Shown here in pieces: positions 14,301 through 25,200 of a DNA stretch of 64,000 nt. The DNA is from Rhabdornis inornatus (Eukaryota; Chordata; Aves; Passeriformes; Rhabdornithidae). The notes below the pieces were generated by a model that did no database searches, was not told the origin of the DNA, and saw only the letters and a list, made by a program, of their open reading frames with translations. The stretch spans positions 2,553,563 through 2,617,562 of the forward strand of contig VWZS01003477.1 in assembly GCA_013397075.1 (NCBI GenBank), written 5' to 3'. Made by a program: the position numbers and the translations under genes. The stretch's first letter is position 1. The number at the start of each line of letters is the position of its first letter.

Positions 14301-15140
14301 TGAAATGAAATGAAATGAAATAAAATAAAATAAAATAAAATAAAAAACAAAATATAAAACAAAATAAATGCCTCCTACTCCCAATAGTGTAGTCTTATCA
14401 CAGTTGGACTGTATTTTTCTTCTGCCGAATTCAGTTTTATTTTAAATTCTGCACATCACAGCCATACTAAATATCCCCTTAGACAAGACACAAAGCTGCT
14501 GAGTAAGACCCCTGCAAATCAGGGATGCTTTTTCATAAGACCAACATGCATAATTTATATCTGCATACAATTAGCCTGTTTACATTTATACATCTTCTGT
14601 TTCCTTTTATGTGAAATATTCCACAGGATACTTGGTAATGCATTCAAAGCAGCCTGGTTTTTTTTCGGTTTTTGTTTTTTTTAAAGGCTGCAGGACTAAA
14701 CAATTTATAAAACCTCACACCTGATAAATACTTTATATGAATACAAAAGAGTTTTCTTGCTAGGTAGCAATGGCTTTACATTAAAAATAGTCTTGCCTTT
14801 TCCCAGTTTAGAAGTTCTCTCAAGCATTAGTCTATAAATCCTTGACATATATTTAAAAATGTGTTTAAATTGTGGGTTTTGTGAATGCATTCAGTGTCAG
14901 AGTCATAATCATCCTTGCAGAATGGATACAGCAGAGCAAAGTCTTTCCATCACCCCTGATCTGAAAGGCTACTCCTTTAAGACTTCAAGATCCTTTAGGG
15001 GGTTTGGATTTGCTTCACCAGGCATACTGAGGTTTTCTTCAATCCTTCTGTGCCCACTGTGTGGTGTCTCTTGGCCCAAATGACATGGCAAAGCTGCATG
15101 TGCATAACATATGATAATGAAGGGGCTTGGTATGATTGTA
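11396..15140. other. Non-coding sequence between CR1 copies
   Basis: I find no supported gene. Open frames at 12033-12715 (minus) and 13166-13562 (plus) overlap each other in several frames and have no recognisable domain. The pentanucleotide array near 14.3 kb is the only clear repeat. The segment at about 13930-14050 is locally GC-rich (tgctccgcacctctgcagcc and neighbours) without a recognisable motif. Confidence 0.55.
14301..14346. repeat. Pentanucleotide microsatellite (TGAAA)n(TAAAA)n
   Basis: About four units of TGAAA pass directly into about five units of TAAAA, so the array consists of two related phases that differ by one base per unit. It sits in a broader A-rich, C-poor block (about 14230-14370) with imperfect ATTAA and AAACA units. 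On the minus strand the tract gives a low-complexity Phe/Tyr/Ile-rich frame, which is why an artefactual open frame covers it. Confidence 0.9.
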
Positions 15141-15545
15141 GGATCATAAGATAATTTGGGTTGGAAAAGACCGCAAAGATCATCAAATCCAACCAATGGC
15201 CTGGAACCCAAATCCACCCTAAACCACGTCCCTAAGGGCCACATCTATCTACACATTTTTAAATACCTGCAAGGATGGTGACTCCACCTGGGCAGCCTGT
15301 TCCAAAGCTGGACAACAAAAAAATTGTCCTAATATGAGATCTAAACCTCCACTGGCATAACTTAAGGGCATTTCCTTTTGTCCTATCACCTGTTATTTGG
15401 AGGTAGAGATCTGATCCCCACCTGGCTACAGTCTCTTTTCAGAGAGTTGTAGAAAGTGATAAGGTCTCCCCTGAGCCTCCTTTTCTCCAGGCTAAACACC
15501 CCCAGCTCCCTCAGCTGCTCCTCATACGCCTTGTGCTCCAAACTC
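15141..15545 (-). mobile_element. CR1 LINE 3' fragment
   Basis: The fragment begins with a degraded CR1 3' end (GGATCATAAG, then TTTGGGTTGGAAAAGACC, GATCATCAAATCCAACC). It continues through the typical 3' region, in which the minus strand reads as gain of a GGAGTCACCATCCTTGCAGG-type segment, and ends near CTCCTCATACGCCTTGTGCT. The middle differs from the 10.3 kb copy, carrying a CCCTAAGGGCCACAT-type block, which suggests a different CR1 subfamily. It is 5'-truncated and about 0.4 kb long. Confidence 0.92.
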
Positions 15546-17394
15546 TTCTTTGGCTCTGAATGAGAAATGCAGCAGGCTGGTGAATGCAGTTGTGGAGCAT
15601 GGCTGTAATGCATGGCAGGTGAGAAGATGGAGAGGGCTCACACCAGGGCTGTTTGCAGCAGGTTATAGACAGCAACTCGAGGTGTGTGAGGATAACAAGC
15701 ACTCTTTGAGGCAGGGGAAACTGGTCTGAAGAGGAAGTGGCATAGAGAAGGTCGCTTCAGGGAAGGACAAGTGTCTGGGGGGGAATAAGCAGGGACAGAG
15801 ACTGGGAGAAGTGCTTGAGAAAGAAGACTAAGATTTTGAAAGAAAAGTGTTTCTTGCTGAAGGAAAATAAATTATATTGTTCCCTGGCACAAAAGATCAT
15901 GTGCATTCTATATGGATAATATTTAATAATGGAGACATAAAAATTAAATCCCTTTGCAAACAACTCATTACTAGCTCTGTACTCATGTGCTCAAAATTGA
16001 GGAGGTTTCTGCTATTGTAAAAGCACTGACAGAGGTATAGCAGGGATGGTCTGTGTTTACAAGCATGTCAAGCTCAGAGCAATGGAGTTTTGGGTTCTCA
16101 CCACTGTCCAGGCATGTCCTATTCTGCACCTTCTGCCATGCAGAAGTGATGAGTTAGGTCCTTAATGTTTTAACTACTACCTACTAAGTTTTGGATTTGA
16201 ATAGCTGCACACAGACTGGCACTTCCTCCCTCAGCACACACTGGCACTTCTCCTGGAGCATTTGCTCTCTGGAGTAGATTTCCTATTCATATTTTCATAT
16301 TTCATCCCCTGCCTTCCCCATGTTGGTTTTTTTTTTTTTTCCCCACTGTCCCCTGAGAGCATGGTAGCTATTTTCTGTCCAGGAGTCAATGGTGAGAATG
16401 GTGAAGATTTTGGTACAGGATGATCCAACAGGAGAGGAATTACTGGTATTACTTTGCACTCACTCAGCACCAACTCTCCAAAGAGCTGTTATTATAACAT
16501 AAAACACAGCTGGAACATAAACCATTGATCCTTATGAGTTTTTTTTCTTCTTCAGTCAATATTTCTCTATAGGGAAACTTCACTCAGGATGCAATAAAGA
16601 GGTACATCATGACTGCAATGTGCCACAGGACACAAGGGTTCATTTTGAATGCTCTGAGTCCTTCTGGTATTGAAAGGGGACTGCAGTGCCACAGCAGGCC
16701 AGAAGATGATACACTGGAGACTGGGCCCTGCAGTCTATGATGCTGTCAGGACCTCTCAGACAGCTCCCCAGGGCACAACCCTTGAATCTGCCAGTGACTG
16801 TAGCTCTTGACCTCTCCTGTGCCATAGACTCCAGGAAATTATTTCTCTATTTTTACTTAGCAGCTTTGAGACTCACAACTCCTGGCTGAGGAACAGGATG
16901 GCTAAATACTGACCAGGACAAACCCCAGTTACCTAGATTCTTATAAAGCCTGGGGGACTGGAAATGGGCAGAGAAGAAACATCCAAAAAGTCACTTACAC
17001 AGAAACAAGTCGCCTTGCATAACAAGACGATTAAAACATCCATACCAGCAGTTCATTTTTATAAATGAGTTCCGTCAGGAGCTGAGGAAGAGCTCAGAGT
17101 CACCCCACAAGGCAATAAGGAAAGAGTGTCAGATAGCAATTAGTGTTCATACAACCAGGCAGATGGGCTGTCCTTTGCAGTTCAGATGTGGAAGGGGCTT
17201 TTGTGGGGTTTTTTGAGACTGCAAAGCACTGAACAGCTTTTGTTATAATAGAACTTGTCTGTCAGATACTGAAATAGACCAAGATAAGTTCCTATGCTCA
17301 CAATTCTATGTTTGATGCTAAATAGAGGATTACTGTTCAAACAAATGGAGGAAAATGAGAGGAAAAAAATCCCAGGACAAGTTCCCAGGCAGAG
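15546..17394. other. Non-coding sequence
   Basis: No gene or repeat is recognised apart from a short T run at about 16327-16340. Open frames are short and lack family motifs. Confidence 0.5.
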
Positions 17395-18200
17395 AGGTCC
17401 TGCATAAACATCTTGACATAATAGAAGCCTGGGCAATCACCAGCCATATGATGTTTAACAAGGACATGGGCCAGATTCTGCGCCTGTGCCAGTGAAACCC
17501 TGGATGTACAGACAGTGGGGAATGAGAGGCTGGAGTGCAGCACCATGGAAAGGGACCTGGGGCTTCTGGTCCATGGCAAGTTGAACACGAGTCAGCAGTG
17601 CCCTGGCAGCCAGGAGGGCCAACCCTGTCCTGGGTGCATCAGGCACAGCACAACCAGCCAGGCAAGGGAGGGGATTGTCCTGCTCTGCTCTGAGCTGGGG
17701 CAGCCTCACCTCCAGTGCTGGGGGCAGCTTTGGGTGCCACAATACAAGAATAATAGAGTGTGTCCAGAGGGGGGTGAACAAGATGGTGAAGGATCCAGAA
17801 GGGAAGCCATATGGCCTGCAGAGGTTACTTGACTTGTTCAGCCTGGAGGAGAGGAGACCAAGGGGAGACCTCGTTGCAGTTACAACTTCCTCATGAGGGG
17901 AAATGAAGGAATAGGAACTGCTCTGTCTCTGTGGTGACAGGACCTGAGGGAACGGCCTGAAGTTGTGTCAAGGGAGGTTTAGGTTGGATGTTAGGAAGAA
18001 GTTCTTTAACCAGAGGGTGGTTGGGCACTGAAACAGGCTCCCCAGAGAAATGGCCATGGTACCATCCCTGCCAGAGCCCAAGAAACATTTTGGAAAGTTC
18101 TCTCTGGCATATAATGTGGTTCTTGGGGTTGTTCTGTGTAGAGTCAGGAGATGGCCTTGATGATCCTTGAAGGTTCCTTCCAAATGAGGATATTCTATGA
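17395..18200 (+). mobile_element. CR1 LINE, plus strand, ORF2 end plus 3' region
   Basis: This copy runs left to right. It contains the characteristic CR1 order: a TTTAACAAGGACA segment (17453 onward), CTGGATGTACAGACAG, GGGAATGAGAGGCTGGAG, GGCAGCCAGGAGGGCCAA, then TTCAGCCTGGAGGAGAGGAG, GGTTGGATGTTAGGAAGAAG and a degraded 3' terminus (CCTTGAAGGTTCCTTCCAAA ... ATTCTATGA) near 18200. It is about 0.8 kb, 5'-truncated and full of stops. It is the only clear CR1 copy here in this orientation. The left edge is approximate because the sequence before 17430 is more diverged. Open frames on both strands across it are repeat-derived. Confidence 0.93.
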
Positions 18201-20157
18201 ATTTTAGTTAAGCTTCGGTCTGATTGTATAGCCTACTGCTGTTTTGCAACCATTAATTTGATTGTTTAACTTTTATTTTTAGGAAAATGTTCCTGTCCCT
18301 TGCCATTAACCTCTGCTGTTCATTGTGAAGTCAGTAACAACCAATTCATGTTGCTGAAACTGACCTGAACTTTGGTTCCTTGCTGCTGCCCAAAGACCCA
18401 AAGATCCTGGTTAGTTTATGAGCATCATTACTCTGTCATTTATCATTTTCTGCAAGCCAGTGACCAACAGGCCACAGGACAGGCAGTCCTGTCTCAAGTA
18501 GCCCAAAGATTTAGTTAAATCTCAACAACATACACAAACATATGGGGACAGAGAGAAAGAGATTAGAGATGTCAAAGCTGGAAACAGGATCTGATAATTA
18601 AAGATCACTTCATTTTTTAAAGATCAATAGAGATGTCCTGTGAGGAAGGAAGGGTTATGTACAGGACTAAGCCTCTCTGTATTGACTCATTGCTGGTTAC
18701 CATTGGAGGGTAGGGCTGTGGTAACCTTTGCTTCTTCTGATTTTCTCCTTCGTTTGTTTCCCAGTGTGTGGCAGAAGAAAAGTGCCACCTGTGCTCTCTC
18801 TTTCCCCCTGACCCCACCCCAGTTCAGCCCTAGAGGGCTGAGAGAGTAGATCACTTTGTGGATGAGGATGGGGATCCTCACAGACTGACCAAAATCACTT
18901 GAAAACAGATTGAGAAGAACTGCACATCTCACTCTGTTTTGGCAGAGAAGCAAATTATCAGATGTCCTGTCACAAAAGCTATAAAGAAACTGATAAAGAA
19001 CCTTGTGAGTTTTTGAGCAGACTCTTGTGAGTTAAGGGTATGCTGTCCTTCAAGTAGCAGCGTTTGTCCACCCATTTTCATCTGCTTTCTCTCTAGCTGT
19101 TCTTGCTTTATTTAGATGGGCTGTGGGGAAGAGAAAAACAATTGAGCCGAGCAGAAATGGTGGCCGACTTCATAGATCAGAAGGATGTCAATACTAACAT
19201 ATTTTTAACTCACCAAACTATGCAATGGAATGCTGCTGATTTCAGAGAGGTGGGAGTATGCATGAGGCATGTGCTATATTGCACATACGAGACTTACACA
19301 CACACATGCACACATTCACAAAAAAAAAATACCACAGTGATGTCCAATGGGATGATGGTATTTTTTCAGTTAATTCCAGATAAAAAGGTTGCTTTTTTGA
19401 TCTACTATGTTGACTGTGAACAGAAAACAAGATGGAAATGTAGGCAGATGTATGAGGTGGGCAGAAAGTGTGAGAGAGTTCAGCACTGTATCGCTTAGTG
19501 CAAAAATGCTTTGGCAGCTCATATAGGTGTAAAATTATGAAGATAGAAAGAGAGGGAATTCAATTTCTTCCATTTTGAGCCTTTATTTTACTAAAGAGGT
19601 GAAAAGTTCTTAAAACATCAAAGCGAAAGCTTTATGGATTGTTTGAGCTGTGAAAAACTCAGTTAGGTTCACACAAGCATTGATGATTTTCTCACTTTCT
19701 ATTGATATGTTATGCATGGAGTTATCACACCAGTGATATTTCACAGTGTTTCTTAGACCCCCGAAAGGTCATGGGATCAGTTGCCAGCAAAGTTCTGCTA
19801 CAAATTCTGATCAGACCTACAGTATTCAGTGCTAGATAAGGTGTGCCTGAATATTTTTCACTTTGAAGTTCACTGCAAAGTTTAGGAACACACCAAGCTA
19901 TTTGTTATGGAGCACACTAAAACAGAACAAAGGAATCTTGTTAAAAATGAAGATGCTCCTTACATCTATCCAGCATGTTATGGGGTACCAGGTGAAAGTA
20001 TTAGGAAAAGATAGATGTGCTGAGTAATTTGAGAATCAGGGATTTGTTACACTGTCAAAGGATAAAGATCTTCTGGTCTCTTTGAACAAATCCATTCCTC
20101 ATACCTTAATACTCAACAATGAAAAATAAGATATTTGCACAAAGAAAACTGGAAATA
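18201..20157. other. Mostly non-coding sequence containing one candidate exon
   Basis: No gene or repeat is recognised other than the candidate exon near 19.1 kb and a short CA-rich run ending in A9 at about 19293-19330. The CA run is too imperfect to call a microsatellite. Confidence 0.45.
19097..19249 (+). other. Candidate exon (153 nt, frame-preserving), gene unknown
   Basis: A good pyrimidine tract and acceptor (CTGCTTTCTCTCTAG) precede the segment and a moderate donor (AGAGAG|GTGGGAGT) follows. Its length is a multiple of three and the phase-0 frame is open, giving a peptide that includes SRAEMVADFIDQKDVNTNI and THQTMQWNAADFRE. Composition is balanced and hydrophilic, unlike the surrounding AT-rich frames. 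The frame stays open past the donor for more than 80 further codons, which weakens the inference that the exon ends there. I do not recognise the peptide. Confidence 0.2.
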
Positions 20158-20216
20158 ATGGAATTATTTAGGTTGGAAAAGATCTCTAAGATCATTGAGC
20201 CTACCATTTACTGAGC
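20158..20216 (-). mobile_element. Short CR1 3'-end fragment (probable)
   Basis: The segment ATTTAGGTTGGAAAAGATCT, CTAAGATCATTGAGCCTACC matches the terminal portion of a minus-strand CR1, but the octamer repeats that normally flank it are eroded. It is likely an old, very short insertion or the only surviving part of a longer one. Confidence 0.55.
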
Positions 20217-21439
20217 TACATGAATGGAAATCATCAGTAAACGTGTAAAATACTGGATTATGCATACAACAGCAAAAAAGAAAGATTCAAAGGAAACACA
20301 TATATAACCTGGAATAAAAAAAATCAGCCTTAAAGAATGGTCAGTGAGTGAAAAGTAGTAAAATGAGCTTTTATGTCCAGCCCGAATAAATGAGTGGCAA
20401 TTTGATAGAGATGCTGCAAACATGACTTGCTGGCCATACTGGGTAAGCTGAGAGGCCCATTCTTCTGATTTATTTTCTCAGTCGCTTTCTAGGTTTACAT
20501 CTGCTGCCCCCTGTGTGCATGCCTCCTGGAGAATCACCACCAGAAAGAGTTATTGACTTCTCAGCCACCAGAGATCAAAGAGTCTACTGGCACTGCAGTA
20601 TATGATACCTCTCAAGTGACTACTCAAATTTAGGACTTAGTTTTGTTAATGCCTCCAGGTGTCTATTTTGCAGACAGATAAAGGTCATTATTTTTAGTCA
20701 TCCTGGACAATGCTGTCTTTGTTTCCAGGTTATGGAAGCTGGATGGGAAGATAATCTGAAATAAGCCGAAACACCCCTGTGACAACAGCAGCGAGAAAGT
20801 TAATTTAGTGATGCACTGAGCATCTTCATATTCTGCCAGCTAGTGATATAGAGGATTAAACCCAAGCCTTTTTGCTTTTATAACTTGTCTTAATTATAAC
20901 CAACAACAAACCTAGGGAGAGAAATCTTTTGTTGGTATATTTTGTATGCAACTTTGTTTTAATCTATGTTCTTAGCTCTTCAGACACTGTTCTATTGACT
21001 GATCTCTTTGCTGGCATTTGGTGATGTTTATCTGTATAGATGAGGATTAGGTGGGGTACATTTAAGAGATGCCTGGGTACTTTGAAATATGCATATGATA
21101 CAATATATATCAATACAGAAATGAAAAACATGGTGACAGGGCATGTAAAGAAAACATGAAAGGAAGTGTTTAGACAGAATAGATTGTGAAAACCATGATT
21201 TTGTATTGAAATATCTTTCTGAAGAGACCTGGGATTTAGAGGGCTAAGCTGCTGGTGTTTTGGTAAATAAGGATCTGGACTTTTTTTTTACTGCTTTAGC
21301 TCAAAACAATTTTAATTAGTTCTAAATAATAGTGTAATTAAAAAAAAAATCCTGAGTAAGGTGAAAAAATCCTTTTCTTAGGATAAGATCATCACTATCT
21401 CCATATATGCTTTGTCCACAGGATCTGCTTGTTATCGAC
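20217..21439. other. Non-coding sequence
   Basis: I see nothing supportable here: AT-rich sequence with short T and A runs near 21281 and 21341, and no open frame of note. Confidence 0.5.
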
Positions 21440-22281
21440 CTCTTCCCTTATCTGGCTCAAAGCCCACCTTGCATCCCGCTGTGGTGGCTGTGCTCCCCTT
21501 CTGCGCCTCAGTGGTCACCTTGCACATGGTGGCAAAGCACCTGCTGCTTCTGCAAATGGCCAATTGTTCGAGTCATTAACCATTAACATTTCAGTCTCTC
21601 ACTCGTGGGGGAGCAGCTGTCCCCCTGCAGTCCATGGAGTCAACAGGGAGTGCAGACATCCCCCTACAGTCCAAGGAGATTGCAGCTGGAGCAGCTGGAT
21701 GCCTGAGCAGAGGCCCGTGCTGGAGCAGGGTCCTGGCAGGGTCCTGCAGACCAATGGAGAGAGGAGTTCACTCCAGAGCAGGATTCCTGGTAGGATTTGT
21801 GACCCTGTGGGGAACCCAGGCTGGAGCAGGCTGAACTTGCAGGACTACATCTCATGGAGGAATGGCCTAGATTTCAGCAGTTTGGGGAGGAGTTTCGCCC
21901 GTGGGATGGACTCTCACTGGAGCAAGGGAAGGACTCCACTCCCTGAGCAGTGGTGGAAACACCCTGTGATGAGCTGACCAGAACCTCCATCCCCTGTCTC
22001 CCTGCACCACTGAGGGGGAGGAGGTGGAGCTGGGAAGAAGAGAGGGGTGTTTTTAAGATTTACTTTGGTTATCATTACTCTGCTCTTATTTTGTTGTTAA
22101 GAAATTCAATTAATATCTCCAAGTTCAGTCTGTTTTGCCTGTGATGGTAATCAATCACTCTCCCTGTCCTTATCTCAGCTCGTGAGCCTCTTGCTATACT
22201 TTCTCTCCCCTGCCCGGTGGAGGGGAAGTATATAAAGGCTTTTGGTGGTGCCTGGCATCCAGCCAGGGTCAACACACCACA
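21440..22281 (+). mobile_element. Endogenous-retrovirus LTR-like block (solo or truncated)
   Basis: This is an abruptly GC-rich block in AT-rich DNA with internal near-repeats of the form CTGGAGCAG and CAGTCCATGGAG (about 21620-21930). They are followed by GATGAGCTGACCAGAACCTC, a purine-rich GAGGGGGAGGAGGTGGAGC segment, CAAGTTCAGTCTGTTTTGCC, CCCTGTCCTTATCTC and a terminal CCAGCCAGGGTCAACACACC that ends in CA. This order matches, from memory, a widespread family of avian LTRs. The region that in intact copies supplies an AATAAA-type signal reads TTAAGAAATTCAATTAATA here, so it looks decayed. I see no primer-binding site after the right edge and no gag, pol or env homology beside it, so a solo or fragmentary LTR is likely. 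The left boundary is uncertain. The 182-codon frame across it is a by-product of its low stop density. Confidence 0.55.
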
Positions 22282-25200
22282 GTGACAGTATGGATAGAAT
22301 TAGTGAACAGATTCTATACACAGTTTACTGCTGGTTGTGTTTATTTGTTTGCTTGTTTGTTTTCTCACTTATCAATGATTATAGGTTTGCCTGGTTTTCT
22401 ACTTGTCAATAACTATGGGTTTTTCCAGCAGAATTAGTTCTGTGTGACAGGTATGCTGATGTACATAAGCATGTGTAGAGGAGCGCAGGGGTTTTTTGAA
22501 CAGTCTTTAATTACTCATGACATTGAATTTACAGACCATGATTCTCAAATAAAGTACTTGAGAAGGAGTTGTGTGCATTTTGAATTTGTAGAAGATATAT
22601 CAGGGCTCCCATTTAAACAGTATATCAAAACAAGGTATGAATTCAGTGAGTGTGATCTTCAGCTGAGACATCAGTTTACAAACTGGTTAATTAGGTATCT
22701 TAAATACACAGTTATATCAAGGGAAATATCTGCTTGTATGTCAGATAACTGGATATTCTATTGCCACAACTAAAGGAATTTTCCAATTGCTTGGGAAAGG
22801 TATTTTTTCCTCCTTTTCATTTTAGAGATCAAATAGAGCATACCCTCCATTTGCTTGTCAGAGTTAGAAATTTAACTTAAGAAGATGTTTAGAGAGAGGG
22901 TTTTTTTGCTACCTTGCTGTTAAAATAATGTTTTTCTGTCTATAACCACAATATTTTCAACATTGTAATGCTAGGAAGGAAGGACAAGATTACTAGCTAT
23001 CATCTCTGATTTTGCTGTTCCCTGTTTCATGTCTTATATGGCCTAAAATTTCTGTAGATAAATGCAGTTTCCAAGTTAAACACAGACGTGCTGCAGTGTA
23101 ATTCTGGCAGGTGCTATTGTGTTTTGTGCTACAAGAGGAGTTACCTGATATTGCTTGTTTTTGAAGCTGAGCCAACAAGGGGGCTGATTTGGCTTTCCCT
23201 CGAACATGCAGTGATGTAAAAAAGAAATTTTCGCCAGCAGGTACTTTTCGGAGGTGAAACAGGTCCACAGTGAAGAACTTGTTTTCCAGTCCTTCCTGGA
23301 CTCTCACAAATACCTGCCTGCTGTTCCTTAGGAATTATGCTTTCCTTTGCAATTTTTGAATGTGCTTTGCAGCAGTTTGTGGAGATGCTGATACAAAAGG
23401 ATAAAGGTTAAGGGTGTTCTAGGAGATATCACACAGAAAATAGGTAAGGAGAGAGAAATTGGCAATATAATGCAGAGATTAAGAAAGTGTGTTGCAAGAA
23501 AGGATGTAAAGATGCACGCAAATAGGGGAATTAAACAGGAAAAAATAAGATAGTAGGCTGTGACTGAAAATGGTTAACATGAAAACACAAGGCAGGCAAA
23601 AAGGAGCTAAGACAATACTTATTGAAATCTCATTCATCAGACGAACAAGAGAAACAAGAACCTAATTTTCATGAGCATCCTAAAGTTCAGCAGGCATAAA
23701 ATCATACAGTAAAATTACAGAATACCAACACTCTAAATCATGCATACATACATACAAACAAGATGTTTAAAAAAATAAATGTAATCTTATTTTAAACTGC
23801 TTATGGTTCCCTCCAGAACCAATTTAGACATTTTGTCTGTAATACCCTGGCATGGTTCCTGTAAAAATGGGAGCAATTTGAGATTCAGCAAGTTGGTTAG
23901 CAATTTAACTGAAAAAAAAATCAACCTGGTATAGTCAAATAATGTTAAAAGGTTTTACTTAAGCTCAAAAATCACAGAATTCAGGCATGACTAAAGTGGT
24001 GCTACTTAACCCCCTCCACTCTGTGGAAGGATTATAGCAGCTATTCATTGTTTGAAATCTCTTTTAACACTTAAATCCAGCAGATTAAAGATAGGATTTT
24101 GAGAACTGAGTACTAGGTGAGGAGATTGTGAGAAGAATAATGATAAAAGGAGCCATTGTCATCAAATTAGTTTAATTTGATAGTTATATTTATAGTCATG
24201 GGGGATAATGCGTAGGAGCTGGAAATATTTTTAAATCCTGCTTCAGTTCTTGTCTGTAATTTTTCTATTCGAGTGTTATGTCTGTTGTGCCTGTATGAAA
24301 GTTGCTCAGAAACTAGAGATAATACTCAAGTTTAAAAGCATCTTTTTTGCTTTTACTTCTTCAGTATTGCCAATGTGATTCTTGTGGTTATCAGAACACA
24401 TTGATTTGTAAGAAATCAGATGCTTGGCTAACAAGTACTATGAAATCTGGACACCATTAATAAAAAATGTTACAAAACTGCTTCTAATAGAAAATAAACA
24501 AAGTCTACATTCTTCTGTCATAGACAAATGTGTTTAAGGCATTTTGACAATTGTGTTATTTTGATTTAATCATTATATTCCTTACAGAAATATTAATATC
24601 TACCATAAAACAGCTATCTCATTTAGGCATATCTATCTTTTTTACATATGATGAATGGAAAACGCAGTGGCTTCTTGGTAACAACTGTTACAGAGCTTTG
24701 GCACAAAGTTGAATTTTGTTTCTCAAAATGGGTGGCTGTGAACTTGAGTACCAATAGATTCAATGGGATTTGACAGAGATTAATGATGCATTTGAATTTT
24801 GGACAGTATGTGTTTTGTTGAGCTGTAAGATGGGGTTTTGCTCTATTACTTTTTGGGTGAATGCTCTTTTTTTAAACTGTTGTCTCAAGTAGGGACTGGA
24901 TCAGCTTTTTGAACTGCTGTTTCATAATTCTACACCCATTAAGCCATCTCATAACAAGTGATTTTAAAAGTTTCTAATTTTGCTTTATAACAAATCTGAT
25001 CCTGAGACATTCAGGAGGACAACTAGGGATATAGTAATCTGTTAGTCTATTGACAGAAGAGTTACATTACTTAGTTTTTTGCTATTAATGTTTTTGTTGG
25101 TTACAATGAATACTGATTGTCACAAATTCAAATAGTGCAGAAAAGCTAAAATAAACACACTTTCTATATCTAACTGAAATATTTTTTTTAGACTGAAATT

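Noticed and set aside
17455..17832. Overlapping frames of about 105 codons on both strands
   Set aside because: All lie within the plus-strand CR1 element and reflect its GC-rich sequence.
21429..21977. 182-codon plus-strand open frame
   Set aside because: It lies within the GC-rich LTR-like block; the peptide is a by-product of near-repeats and low stop density, with no domain.
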